Shown: positions 23,731-36,975 of the stretch, one piece after another
How the letters are laid out: each line of letters begins with the position of its first letter
Position numbering within the stretch: the first letter of the stretch is position 1
Assembly (NCBI GenBank): GCA_022577435.1
Contig: JAKOON010000102.1
Coordinates: 438,001 to 502,000 of the forward strand
Source: Embiotoca jacksoni
Lineage: Eukaryota > Chordata > Actinopteri > Embiotocidae
DNA: 64,000 nucleotides
Direction: 5' to 3'
Position numbers and translations under genes: made by a program
The notes under the pieces: generated by a model
Told to the model about the DNA's origin: nothing
The model's database searches: none
The model's input: the letters and a program-made list of their open reading frames with translations, nothing else

Positions 23731-25759
23731 GTTTAGGGTGGTATAGATTGCAGGTGAAGTGAACAGTCTTCATCCTTTGTACTTTTGGGGAATAAATAAT
23801 AAATAAATGCCGTCAACAATCCCAATACTGATATTCACACCACTAAGAATTATTTCTCTGGTAAATTCCCAACAAATAATACATAACAACAAAGCCCAAA
23901 ACTATTTTGTTTTCATAGCTACAGATTGGAATGAATCTTTATCCAAATATGCATCTTATCAACACAAAAAACTGCAGTAAGTATGAGAGGAACTTATATA
24001 GTCATATTTTTCCCCGTTTACATAAAAGAAACCATCATTTTACTAATCTTAGAATTTTTTCCGACCAGTTTTGTAGTTTATTTGCTTCTGTCAGACATTT
24101 TTCTCAGCTTTTGTTTCTATTTCCTCTTTTCATACGATGTTGGTTTTATGCGTCCGTGTCCGTGCACCAATTATTGCATCCTGATCAATAAAACATGCTG
24201 TGCAAATTAAGCTTAAACATTTGAGACAAATGAATCCTGTTATGTAAAGCACACATCTGCCATGTGAACTGATATTGTTGCAACAAATCCCTGAATTTGC
24301 ACTTCTGTGTCACCACTGCTTTCATCACAGCTAACTTTTCAGGCAGGCCTCAATGACACATTACGCAACCAAAGTTAAGATGAGGTGACTCAGTTTATTC
24401 AACCCTGCTATGATATTTATTATGTAACTGTCACAGTGGCACCTTTCTAGCTGCAAACCATAAACTCTTCCGCTCCACTTCCAAGGAGAAAGTGCCGAGA
24501 TGATCAGCTTAGATCTGTGCATCGTTCGTTACCTTTCACACTCTATAAGTCCCGACCTGTGCCAGTTCTGCAGCTATACAATGTTCCCCTAAACTTCATC
24601 TATATATTCACATCACCTGTAACTCTAAATTTATGCGACAACATACAAACACACCGAACCAAGGGGGAGCAGCAATCTTTTGGGTTGCAGGATTTTTCTT
24701 TAAGACACAAGTGATGTGACCAACTGTTGTTTCTGAATGTGAAATTAATGATGAATTGCTGGCAGTCTTTTATTTTTATTTTTATTAATGTGGTGTTGTG
24801 TATTTGTTATTGTTTATAAGCACAGTTTGTAACATGAATATAAGTAAATGGAAGCCCTGGAAACTGTAAAATAAAAAGGTTTCCTTTTATAAACAAAAGA
24901 TTTCAATCCTATATTTTCAGTGATGATAAAATTATAAAAAAGTTTAATTGATTAATGTTGTATCTCTATAATAACATGATAAACTTAAAATATATACTGT
25001 CTATTGTCACGACACTGTTAAAATGTTCTGTTGTCAGTTTTATGGGATTTAATTACCATCACGTTGTACGGCTGTAATGAATACTTCAGTTGCAAACAAG
25101 AGAGGAAGCAGGACTCATCTGAACACTGATGAGTTTGACTGACCTTATGGAAGTGCTGTACTCCTCTCCCACAATGCCACGTGGTTTGGGCCCATCTTTT
25201 TCTTCTGTCATGTAGGTAAACAAAAAAAAAAGTCACATTAGACACAGGCTTTAAAAATCTCTCAATGTACTGTAAAATATTTGTGTAAATTCCTGCTTCT
25301 CCCCAGCATTTCCTGAAACAATACTGAGAACATTTTGTCCTCAGTGGTGGCTACGATGATCACAGGCATGTTTTTCTCCGTTTATTTAATCACTGATGCT
25401 TTCAATCTTACTGTTTAGTGAAGTGAAGCAATGTCATTCACTTTCCTGTTTAAAAACATGTAAGAATACAATCAGAACAGACTATTGAAAATGACAGAAA
25501 GGATCCATGGATCGATGAGTTTAAGGACACAAATGGCATCTGACAGGCGGCAGTTCTTCATGCTTGGATGGCTGAACATTACAAAATGAACTGAGGAAAA
25601 ATTCAATCTGAAGTGATGCTTACATTAAACAATTTCTGCTGTGTTTTGAACACCAGGGAACATTACTGACACACTGCCTGTTCTGTTACATAAAACTGCT
25701 CCTCACCTCAGATGAAATACAGATTCTTGGAAGTAGCTTATAATGTTTGTGGGAAAATA

Positions 25760-27360
25760 CAGTAGTGTGAAAAAGTGTTTGCCTCCTTCCTGATTTCTTA
25801 TTTTTTTGCATGTTTGTCACTTAAATGTTTCAGATCATCAAACAAATTTAAATATTATTCAAAGATAACACAAGTAAACACAAAATGCAGTTTTTAAATG
25901 AAGGTTTTTATTATTAAGGGAGAAAAACAATCCAAACCCACATGGCCCTGTGTGAAAGTGTTTCCCCCTAAACCTAATAACTGGTTGGACCACCCTCAGC
26001 AGCAACAACTGCAATCAAGCGTTTGTGATAACTTGCAATGAGTCTTTTCCAGCTGTGGATGAATGTTGGCCAACTCATCTTTACAGAGTTGTTGTAATTC
26101 AGACACATTGGAGGGTTTTCCAGCACCAACCTCCTTTTTAAGGTCATGCCACAGCATCTCAACAGGATTCAGGTCAGGACTTTGACGAGGCCACTCCAAA
26201 GTCTTCATTTTGTTTCTCTTCATCCATTCAGAGGTGGACTTGCTGGTGTGTTTTGGATCATTGTCCTGCTGCAGAACCCAAGTTGGCTTCAGCTTGAGGT
26301 CACGAACAGACGGCCGGACGTTCTCCTTCAGGATGTTTTGGTAGACGGTAGAATTCATGGTTCCATTTATCACAGCAAGTCTTCCAGGTCCTGAAGCAGT
26401 AAAACAGCCCCAGACCATCACACTACCACCACCATATTTTACTGTTGGTATGAGGTTCTTCTTCTGAAATGCGGTGTTACTTTTACACCAGATGTAACGG
26501 GACACACACCTTCCAAAAAGTTCAACTTTTGTCTCGTCAGTCCACAAAGTATTTTCCCAAAAGTCTCGGGGATCATCAAGATGTTTTCTGGAAAAAACAA
26601 GACGAGCCTTAATGTTGTTTTTGCTCAGCGGTGGTTTTGGTCTTGGAACTCTGCCATGCAGCCATTTCTGCCGAGTCTCTTTCTTACGGTGAGTCATGAA
26701 CACTGACCTGAACTGAGGCAAGTGAGGCCTGCAGTTCTTTGGATGTTGTCGTGGGGTCTTTTGTGACCTCGGATGAGTCGTCGCTGCTCTCTCGGGGTAA
26801 TTTTGGTCGGCCGGCCGCTCCTGGGAAGGTTCACCGCTGTTCCATGTTTTCTCCATTTGTGGATAATGGTTCTCACTGTGGTTCTCTGGAGTCCCAAAGC
26901 TTTAGAAATGGCTTTAGAACCTTTTCCAGGCTGATAGATCTCAATTACTTTCTTTCTCATTTGTTCCTGAATTTCTTTGGATCTCGGCATGATGTCTATC
27001 TTCTGAGGATCTTCTGGTCTACTTCACTTTGTCAGGCAGGTCCTATTGAAGTGATTTCTTGATTGAGAACAGGTGTGTCAGTAATCAGGCCTGGGTGTGG
27101 CTCGAGAAATTGAACTCAGGTGATAAACCACAGTTAAGTTATGTTTTAACAGGAGGGGGAAACACTTTTTCACACAGGGCCATGTGTGGTTTGGATTGTT
27201 TTTCTCCCTTAATAATAAAAACCTTCATTTAAAAACTGCATTTTGTGTTTACTTGTGTTATCTTTGACTGATATTTAAATTTGTTTGATGATCTGAAACA
27301 TTTAAGTGTGACAAACATGCAAAAAAATTGGAAATCAGGAAACACTTTTTCACACCACTG
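25760..27360 (-). mobile_element. Tc1/mariner element, 1601 bp, inactive copy
   Basis: The outer ends are inverted: cagtagtgtgaaaaagtgtt at the left and cactttttcacaccactg at the right, flanked by the TA target duplications 25758-25759 and 27361-27362. The inverted repeats are long: about 25760-25968 and 27155-27360. Each arm carries the same short direct motif at its outer and inner end (tgaaaaagtgtttgcc outside, tgaaagtgtttcccc inside), the IR/DR arrangement of many fish Tc1 elements. The transposase inside, on the minus strand, is broken by frameshifts. The arms differ from each other at several bases, indicating an older insertion. Confidence 0.95.
25974..26990 (-). pseudogene. Tc1 transposase, frameshifted
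   Basis: Originally a DD34E transposase of about 340 residues that would bind the element's inverted repeats and move it by cut and paste. It starts at the ATG at 26988-26990 (MPRSKEIQEQ) with a paired-type helix-turn-helix and a GRPTKIT hinge. The frame changes near 26765-26775, again near 26680-26700 and a third time near 26040-26055, where the C-terminal AVVAAEGGPTSY-type end is in another frame. The catalytic domain is still readable: WTDETKVE for the first Asp, QQDNDPKHTS for the second Asp, SPDLNPVEMLWHDL for the Glu. With three frame changes it cannot make the full protein. The indels could partly be assembly errors, but divergence between the arms supports real decay. Confidence 0.93.
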
Positions 27361-28408
27361 TATTATGCAAGGTCACCTCAGGCCAAATTAATGTAGAGAA
27401 CTTTTTTTTTCTTTTTTTTTTTTAGATTTCTACCTGCAAGAAATTAGCTGGAAAGGGTAATTTTCAGACTCATGTAGTCAAAACATCTTTGTGACACTGA
27501 GTAATCAGTATGCTGTCAAATGAAGGCATTGATTTTGAGAGAAGCATTAAGTGTTTCTCAGTTAACGAGGGGGCTGAAAGGGGTTGGCAGAGGATGAACA
27601 CTTCTCATAAATTAAGGCCATTTTTCCAAACATTTGAGGTATTTGTGTCTGAAAATGTGTCAATTCCTGTTATTCTCTTGCGCAACATTTGTAAACACGC
27701 AATTCCACAATTTCACCTCCTCCTTCCTTTCCCTCATGCTTTACCTCTTACTCTATTGTGTCTTGAGTTTGGCAACTTGTGGAATAAACTGTCATTACTC
27801 CACAGAATAATCTCTGAATGAGTTCCTTTCAGGAGTAGCAGAGCATGTTCACAGGAATAAATGAAAGTGAAGAGGGTGACGGGGTTGTTTAGTGGGTGAT
27901 GGGTTTTTTAATCTTTTCAAAGCCTCCACCTCTGAATGTCAAGTATTCAGTTCCTCTCACATGTCTGTCTCACTGCATTGCATAAAGCTAACTCATTTTT
28001 CACAGGAAACTGAAAATACGCCGGTCTGCCAGGACCTTTATCTCATAAGCAGAGAATGCCATTAATGGCCTGTTCCACTCTCTGCTGTTAATCACACTGA
28101 GAGGAAATGTCTTTTTATGTGCTGAAAACCATCTCTTGTGTAGAAAGCAGCAAGATGTTGTGTATTACCAACTGACACGTCAAAATGACCAAATTGCAAT
28201 CACTTTTCCGTCCAGTTTGTTCTTGTCAGTCAGCATGTGGTATTTGATCTTTTAAAACACAACCACTTTACTGGCTTTCTTTAGATTGACAGCAAAGAAA
28301 CTCTTAAATGTCAAACCAATTGTTTCCACTCGCAAAGAAATAAATTCAACTTGACCTGTTTACCAATCCTCATCTTTGAAATTGGAATGCCACTGTTTCT
28401 TTTTTGAT

Positions 28409-28416
28409 GTATATAC

Positions 28417-28460
<44 letters not shown>

Positions 28461-28489
28461 GTATATTTATGTATATATATATATATATC
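28409..28489. repeat. (TA)n microsatellite with tatttatg interruptions
   Basis: A long alternating TA run, about 28418-28456, is followed by two copies of tttatgtata and a second TA run to 28488. The block is largely self-complementary and could form a cruciform. Confidence 0.95.
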
Positions 28490-30784
28490 CTTTCCTGCTG
28501 GCGAGAAATGTCTTGCCTTTGTCTCTTTTTTAATGTTTTATTTTCTTTGTTGTACTTTTTTCTTACTATCCTTTTCTGTCTCACACAAACATAGCTGCAT
28601 TCATGAGAGATCACATGAACCAGATTAAAACTAGAAAAGTATAGAAGGCCTACACATACTCAAAGGAGTCTACATTTGTAGATCATGTTTTAATAAAATA
28701 TAACGGCTGACCTCAAAGTTTGAACAATTTCCTTGTTCCTGGCATGTGTAGGACTAATGCACTAATGTCTTTACATTTATATATATTTATTTGAGGTTGA
28801 AGATCCATTATTGAGCTTTGACACAGCTGATTGACAGAAAAATACACAACAAAAGGTCACAACTGATAGAATGTGTAGTCTGTAGTCTCGTGCTAACAAC
28901 GAAAACGTCTCCATGACTCCATTTGTTGAGGAAGGCAATAAACTGTGGTTGAAAACTTCAGACACGTTTAATGAGGAAGCTCACTAATGCACATGTTGGA
29001 CACTGATTGTTGAATCATTCCACAAACCAAAGGATACAAAAGTTGTGATTTTATTGCATTTAGTTATTTCCTGTGCTTAATCAATTCCTTGTAGTGTTAC
29101 TGACTAAACAAGGACATTCGTTGTGTTAATTAGTGAGCTTTAAGGCAGGTTTTGTTATACCTTTGGAAAGATCCAGGCTGTTTTTTGTTTTTTTACATAT
29201 TCTATGGTTATTTCCTTCTTTATACTAAGCTAAGCTACCTGAATGATTGGTGTAGCTTCACGTTTACCTTGCAGACGTTACGTAACATAATGTTACAACT
29301 GAAGATTAATTACCAAAGCTGTTTAATATTTCTATTTTCTTGGTTGCTGACAGCAGCTCAGATAGTTAACTGATGTTGTCATTGTGAAGATAACCAGGCT
29401 ATAAAAGATGTATGTTGAACAGATTGACAGCATTTTCTTTTTTTTCCACTAACACCTGGATTTTTTTTCTGTGTCTGCCAGCAGATGAATTGATGGGATG
29501 CTTATGACAATGGCAGGTTATAATAAGTAGACGACTTTGAATTCCTCGCTTTCGCTGCATCTCTCATATTCAACTCTGATTTTCAGATGTTGTCTGTGAA
29601 ATACGGTGAGGAACCCACAAAATTTACATGTGCTAAAAATAAGTTTCTGTGTCACAAATGCACAACAAAATTGATAGATAGATTTTAATGGCACCCTTTC
29701 AAACAATATAAAACCTTTCCACTGAAGTCAGAACACATTGGCCCCATTCTATCTTCATTTTACACCTGAATCGACTGGACATGCTGGTTTGAAGCAGCTG
29801 GCTGCCACGTTTCAGATCGGCAGTAGTGTGATTATTTTAACTGATGGAGAGGGAAAATGGCATCTAGTAACAGGGATGCTGGGGAGGGTCTCATCTCATG
29901 TGAAGGTCTGACATTAGTGGTGTTACATAACTGTGACCTCTGGCTCTGCTGCCGCTGACTGTGGTACAGTCACCCCCCCCCCCTCCCCAACCCTCCATCT
30001 TCTCTGTAATCATTCTGCTTGCATTGCTTCAGACATGAGCCGAGCTTTGTGGCCAAACGAGCTGTTGGCACTTGCTGGGATGTTCTTCTGATCAGTTGGT
30101 AGTGTCAGCTGAGATGAGAACAAGCAGGAACACGAGCCAAAGTGCGCACAATCAGACGTTACTGATTTCACTACAACTACGAATGAAAACATCAAGCTCG
30201 GTGAACGATGATCTCCAGGCTGTGACCAACATCAAGCCTATTCCCTATTTGAACTATTCAACTATAATACAAATTTTAAAGCCTGATAGCAATGTGCTCT
30301 TCTCTTTGTGCCCTTTGATGGCGGATGGCAAACAGCTTTTCGGTGCATTACCGCCACCTTCTGGTAGTAGTAATGCATTACAAACAGGTGCCAGTAAAAA
30401 CAAGATGATAGTTGCTTAACCTATCAGATTTTTTTTAATGTAAAATTCAGGTGATGAGTTTTACTTCAGAAAATGGCTGCTTTTTCATTTCACTACATAT
30501 TTTTCAGTTTTATTCAAGCGATATGAAATTGTGATTTTCTTTCCTTTAAAACAAATAATAAGATATAAAAGTAGGAGTGACACAAAACAGCAAAATGTTA
30601 ACATTCACTAATATAGCCATAATGTCAATGAAAACATGCCAATGTGGATGAAGCAGATGTGTTTGTACGATGTTCACCAGCTTAGTTTAACATGTTTGTG
30701 TGCTGAAATGTTTGTAATTAGCAACAACTCAGGTTGAATTAGTTAGATGTGAAGGGATCACTTCAGCAATTAAAATTCATCCTC

Positions 30785-30915
30785 TGCTTAAAAATAATAA
30801 CTTTAAAGGAGAAGATTCAACCTCTGGGAACCATCAATGTCAGAAACAAATTTTGTACCAATCCATTTGTCAAATTGTTGAGATATTCTGGACCAAACCC
30901 TCGAGCCACGCCTCT
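30785..30915. repeat. Dispersed teleost repeat fragment
   Basis: Contains 'attcaacctctgggaaccat', 'caatgtcagaaacaaatttt', 'gtaccaatccatttgtcaaa' and 'ttgttgagatattctggacc'. This order matches a repeat common in teleost genomes. It is diverged and its class is not assigned. Confidence 0.6.
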
Positions 30916-31064
30916 GTCATGGTTTATATTCATTTCTAAATTCATTATGAATCTAACACACCGTAGGAACTGATCATGGTAAATGTGCTGCACTTCCATC
31001 ATTGTTTTTCACCATAGCAGATAAAGCACTTTTACAGCTTGTCTTCAATCCACGAACCCTGAGA

Positions 31065-31125
31065 AGGGGCAGGTGTGCCTCAGGAGGAAAGAGGACCTCT
31101 AACCTCCTGAGGCACACCTGCCCCT
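31065..31125. other. Near-perfect 61-nt hairpin (23-bp arms)
   Basis: The left arm 31065-31087 (aggggcaggtgtgcctcagg plus agg) and the right arm 31103-31125 are exact reverse complements. The 15-nt centre (aaagaggacctctaa) can pair further through agag/ctct after an AA/AA bulge. The arms are GC-rich in an AT-rich neighbourhood. Whether it is transcribed is unknown. Possible identities are a small-RNA precursor, the remnant of a foldback element or a simple inverted duplication. Confidence 0.9.
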
Positions 31126-33735
31126 GCTTAATCCTACATGTTAGCCTGAAAAGGCTTGTTGGCATTAGTCACTTTACCTTCTAATACAGTCTTTTCCTGT
31201 CTGTGTCACAAGACTGAAAAAAGCCCCCAAAAAAGCACATTTCCGCTTTAAAAATAATATTATGTTGTGATACTTTCTTCAAAATTTTGCTGTTTTTTTT
31301 CTTGTTAATTACTAAATGTTGTTTATTGTTAATTTAATGAAAATTAATTGTTCCTGTTCTTGCTTCTTTAAATAATGTCAATGATATAAATTACCAGCAA
31401 TGCAAATTTAAAAATTTAAAAATTTAAAAAATATAAAATAAAAAAGATTTTAATGAACATATTATTTTCTGACAACAACAAGAGCAGTAGGGCCTTACTT
31501 TCATTTGTAAGTGTAGCAGAAATACAACTCACTGATTATCTATTAGTTGTCTCTTACAGTTTCAGTGGAGCTATCCGACAAAGTCGTGAACTAACCAGGA
31601 AACAACCAGTTGACCTGTTGTGCTGCTGTTTTGTTCCCACTTCCGCTTTGCCGCCTGCTCTCTTCTCTCCTTGTTCAGTAATCTTTTATTTATACTAAAC
31701 TGTGTTGTTTCTCGTTCTGTAAAACGCACTGCTGCTGTCATGGTGGCCAAGTAAGACATCCTTTGCCTCAACAGGACAAACACAGCAGAGACAAGCCGAA
31801 TCAAAAGAGGGAAAACGCAGGCCTACATGTGGAGTCCCATGTGAGACTTCTGCTGATTAAAGTATCTGGTGTTGGATCATCAGAGGGTCTGTGAGGTCGG
31901 AGGTTGTACGTGACTAATGAGGAGGTTTGCTGGGCTGATTTGATAGAGCAGCACTGCAGAGGGACGATCAAACGAGAGATTTACAGCCACGAAACATCAA
32001 AAAACATGCAGCTACAGATTCAACACAGACTCAGAGGAAAGGAGAGGAGAAGGCCTGACGTTCAGTTTAACCAAACTAAAACCTACAGCTGAAGCCAATC
32101 ATTCAGTGTCTCCATTCAGGATTGAGGTTGCAGGAAGAATAAAAGTGGCTCTCTAGGATCAAATAGTGTCTGGTTGCTTATTTTCTCGAATATTGTTAAC
32201 AAAAAAAAGAAAAATTCACCTTAATTTTACATCCAGTCTTTGTATATTTGATGTTTTTCTTGCATATTCCTTTGTTTTCATTCTCTATTGTCATGATGAA
32301 CTGAGTTCAAAACTGAAACAGCAACACCCTTTTACAACAGCAGACAGAGCTGCAGGGAGTCTCTGTCATACATCAACCTTCGAACTTCAACTCTGCTTTG
32401 ACAGCCTAAAAAAAATAAAAATCATTCATTCATTGTGTATGTGTTTTTAATATCCTCACCACGTCATCACAATTGTAATGTGCACAGTTTTGAAGTAAAG
32501 GATAGATGCTGGTGAGGACAGAGACATTGTGCAGGTCAGAGACTTAAACAACATAAAATATGTAAAATATGTACGCATTTTCTACAGGGACAATAAAACC
32601 TGGCATTCAATGCCAAGTAGAGTCACACATGCCAGGGCGTCAGGGAGAGCCGGCACGCAAACAGACTGCCCTGAGCTCGGCTCTCTGGCACATTTCAAGG
32701 CTACAGTAGTTGGATGTTTGTAATCCTTTATTTTTATCTCCCGACTCGTAGCCTAAGGTGTGTGTAAATGTCTGAAATAGGTATCACATCACAGCCTTCA
32801 TGGCACAATTTCAGTTGTGCCCTTTTATCTTGAAAGAACTGCTGAGAGCCTTGGAAATGTTTCTGACTTCAGCATGGATTAACATCAGATTTGCAGTGCT
32901 GCTCCTGTGTCACTTGTGATTAGATGTCCTCCAAGAAGATCTGGAGGAAAATTTGCCAGGCCCTCTGTACGTGGCACACCCCGGCCGTGTCGCAGAGCTC
33001 CTCGACGGTTAGATAATCAGCCCAGATACGAGCTGAAGTAATTGTGAAATCCATACACACAGCTTGTGTAGGATCAGCAACACCAAATGTGACAATTCAT
33101 TCTGGACAGAGGATGATGACGTACTCTTCATAATCATACCCTCCACCGTCGTAAAAGAAAAAGAACAACAACACTAACCAAACCCTGATAATTTAAAGGC
33201 TCCATTAAGGAACCATATAATGTCTCAAGATCTTTCACAATGATTCAAGTTTTAGTTCACAGGTGCTAACCTTTTCATAATAACTATGCAGCATCCCCTT
33301 TCTAAATACGGAGCACTTTTTGTAAGTATATTGAACTAAAATTCAGAGAATCAAACTTAACCAACAAACAAGACATGTGGCACTTAAATGTGATCTCTAA
33401 TTAGAACAATGTGAGAGTTTGACAGAGCGACTATGCCCCAGACTTTTATGTCTTGTTTTGTGCTTTTGTGGAATAGTTTGTGGACAAGGCTGAAGATCAG
33501 CAAGTGTTGAGTTCGATAATACAAAATAATAGTAACAAATTGACACGTCACTACAGTTTCTCAAAAGCAGCCCCTCGATGGCTTCTAACAACTACAATAA
33601 GTAATTTAATTAAATTTGCAATAACAACTGAAAATGGGCAAAATCCATAAAATATACTATACACAAACAAGCAAACTAAATTAGGGACGTGCAGAAATGA
33701 CTGTGACCTGAAGAAAGGCCTTTTACCTTTTAACC

Positions 33736-33744
33736 CCCCCCCCC

Positions 33745-33778
<34 letters not shown>

Positions 33779-33794
33779 CCACCCCCCCCCCCCC
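33736..33794. repeat. C-run / (CA)n / C-run compound microsatellite
   Basis: A C run of about 10, a (CA)n run of about 15 units and a second C-rich run of about 15 lie next to each other. The C runs could form i-motif or G-quadruplex structures on opposite strands and are typical places for assembly error. Confidence 0.93.
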
Positions 33795-36589
33795 TTAATA
33801 TTTGGACTCTGAGTCCAAATCACAGATGGCCTGAAAGTGTGCAGAACTGATTGCAGAAAATAACATGATTATTTTGATGTAACTATTTTGTTCTCTTTCT
33901 TAATGAGCAGTATAAAGAATAGCTGAATTAAAGCTGCAAAAAATAAAGAATTTCAATGTTGTCCCCTTTTTTGATCCCTTTATGTTCTGCCAGTCTTAAA
34001 AAGTTGTTTCTGTATATGATTAATGCAGAATAATACCTCACTTCTGACTTCACATTAATGTAAAAGGTACTCGATGCAAAAAAAAAAGGGGAATTACACA
34101 AGTGCAATCCCCAGGTAGCAACCAGCAGGTGGATTTTCCTTTCAGTCTCGTGAATACGTTACATATCAACCTCATATTTGGAAACTTCTCAAGGGGATGA
34201 GATGCTTGATCATTTCTCTGAAGCTACGTTGGCTCAGAGGCCTCTTCAGGTCCAACATTTCATGAGACCACTGGTTACAGCTACTCGCACACTGAGCACC
34301 ACTGGAGACCGGTTGCATAACCAGTGACAGCCCTCAGCGGCTGAGGCATAATCACGACAACTGTCCTAGTGCGTTGCTGATACAGTAGATATTAGTTAGA
34401 GAGAAGATGAGTGGACAGGGAAGACAGAGGGTCACAGGTCTTAGCGTGTCTTCGTCAGATATGTTGTCATAGTTTCAAATGTACCACATATCAAAGCATT
34501 TTATCAACATTTCGCAAAGTAAACAGTAAAGATGGTGTAGGGGGTAAAATGTCACGGCCTGCAGTTGTATCACAGATGGAAAAACACCCAATTAAGCAAG
34601 ATTTTATGACTTTTAATTCATTTTCTTGATTGATATGCCCTTTCGGTTCAGGGTTTGGTGTCGTTGGAATAAATTTAAGATGTTGTTACCTGTCATTGCT
34701 TTTCCATAAAACACTACTAAAAATTGAACCAGTCCTGGTGTTTGGACTCCACCAGGGTTTCCGCTGAGGGAGATTTACTGTTGAATAAATTATGGTGATC
34801 TCCCCCTAACACAAAGAGAATCTGTCCCGTGTTACTGTGGCCAAATAAGGACGGCTTTCTGACCTCATGCCTTGCAGCGAGGCCTGCTCTGTCGCAGGTG
34901 GATAATGTCTCAATTATTTGAATATAAACTTTCTAAAAAGGTTTTCTCTATATATTCGTGCTACACATTTGCAATCCTAATTTGACCTTCATTCCTGAAT
35001 TAACTCAAATGGTGTCTTATAATATTTGACCTTTCACTTACATTTAAGATTTCCAAAATGGAAAGAATGATATTTAAAGGAATGGCTCTGCCTGGAAGTC
35101 TTTGTTTGTGTCTGCTGAGTTCGTGGTACCTGTTGTTTATTCTATTCTGAATCTAAAAGCTCATGCAATAAATTTCAGGCCAGTAAATTGATGTATAAAC
35201 AATGCCAGGAATATGGAGCCAGTCTTTTAACAGGACAGGCCAAATTGCAGCTACAGCAAGAGCATAGACATTTTGTTTTTATGTATGGTACACTACAACT
35301 TAAGCTATGAAAATTTAAACTATGATATGATTTTTAAAAATCATATACCTTAGGAGGAAGAAAATACAGCTAAATATACAGCTGAAATTATTCCAACAGT
35401 TACAAAAAATATAATATACAATTAGCCCTACTATTTTTCTGTTTTACTGTCATTGTTATTAGTGGGACATAGATGCTGCACGGGTGTCATAACAGTATTA
35501 ATGACTATTGTGTTTGAGGGTAGATGTCCTATTTGATGCATGTAAATAGAGAACAAGAGGCCAAAGATAGAGCCTTGGGGGACCCCACAGGTCAGAAGGC
35601 AGCATCATCGATGATTACTGAGTATGTTCTGTTTGGCACGTGACCTAAAGCCATCTGAGGCAGTAGTTTTGAAATGGTCATAGTAATATGAAAAAAAACT
35701 ATAACAACGTCTGCTTTTCGTTTAAAGGAGCTGTACTGTTAAAAATAACGTGCAAATTTATATTTCAACATATTTGGAGTATGTTGAATAGGGGTTAGCT
35801 CATCTGACACAGCTGTGGACGTACGTCAGGGCTTCACTGCTTAGTAATGGCAATTACAAAACCAACCTGCAGATCAGTCCATAGTGACATCATTTTGCCT
35901 CATTTACATGTTTTGATCAGTGAAAGAGTTGAAGAGGACTGACCTTTACACAGTGTCACACAATAACCTTTTCATGATCTAAGCCGCACTATCACGGTGT
36001 TTATCTCTGCAACAACAACACATTAGTTGTGATGGTCTCCAGCTGAAGTTTTTTTTCCAATTCTACATGAACATACGAGGTCCTGGCAGTGAAAGACCTT
36101 CTGGGACTATGTTGGTCTGTGTTGGAAATAGCAGTTATTCTTGTTTTTAATGATTCGGTGATTGCTGGCTGTTCTTCAAAAGTCAAGAAGAGTCATCCAT
36201 GGCATTACATCCTGCACATACTCAGCTGCACAGAAAGGAGAGTACCCACAGGCTTGTGTGGTAGCTTTGTTTGAAGGCTGTAAATAAATTCCGGGAGAGG
36301 CGGCATTCATCTACTCCACCAACCACACAGCATGTGAAGGGAGGTTTGAAGTTTGGTCTCATTTCCTCGAGAAAAATATGGCAAAGGGGATTTCTCAGTA
36401 TCATTTTATTTCCCCAGTTGTATTATTTGATAGATTAATGGAGAATACGTATGATTCAATACAGCATGAAGACATTACGTCAACAACAGGGCTGCGATGA
36501 AATACTTATCTCCTGCTTCGACACTATCACGATACTTGCCAATTTGATATGTATTGTGATAAAACACTGCGATAATAAAGTTAAATAAA

Positions 36590-36975
36590 ACCCTGTTTCC
36601 AAAAAAGTTGGGACGCTGTGTAAAATATAAATATAAACAGAATGGAATGATTTGCAAATCACATAAGCCTGTAATTAAAAATAGACCAAAGAAAACATAT
36701 CAAATGTTAAAACTAGAAATGTTACTGTTTTATGAAAAATATATGATCATTTTGAATTTGATGCCAGCAACACAGCTAAAAAAAGGCGGCCAATATGAGG
36801 CTATTATTTACTCTCTATTATTTATATACAGGTTCTTTTTGCTGGGGTTTTTCAAATCTTTGGCATAGTGATAAAGAAATCTATTGTTTTTCAAAATCCT
36901 CCCAAGTGTCTCTTGTCCATAAAGCCCAAGTGGCCTTACAGTTTTGCAGCTGTCAGTTTAAACTTGTCTTTTTTT
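36590..36975. repeat. Dispersed DNA-transposon-like remnant
   Basis: Begins with ccctgtttccaaaaaagttg, ggacgctgtgtaaaatataa and gaatggaatgatttgcaaat, a block recurrent in teleost genomes at the ends of a DNA transposon family. Later parts (aatcctcccaagtgtctctt, gtccataaagcccaagtggc) also look family-specific. No intact second end or transposase was found, so this is a fragment. Confidence 0.5.

Larger units (their letters stand above)
20861..25757. other. Gene-free interval downstream of kcnk3
   Basis: AT-rich DNA with no recognisable coding exon. It contains a T run at about 22217-22234, two dispersed repeats (listed separately) and a possible alternative kcnk3 polyadenylation site. The short open frames here have no recognisable domains. 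Confidence 0.6.
27363..36589. other. Gene-free interval between kcnk3 and slc35f6 (left part)
   Basis: No recognisable exon on either strand. It contains a TA microsatellite, a C/CA microsatellite, a strong hairpin and diverged dispersed repeats (listed separately). A 22-bp perfect palindrome lies at 35325-35346 (atatgatttttaaaaatcat plus at). The stretch gagccttgggggaccccaca (about 35571-35590) looks like part of another teleost dispersed repeat. The rest is unique-looking AT-rich DNA. Confidence 0.55.

Noticed and set aside
30072..30419. 115-codon + strand frame
   Set aside because: Low-information Ser/Thr-rich translation, no recognisable domain, and it ends in DNA resembling a dispersed repeat (ccgccaccttctgg).
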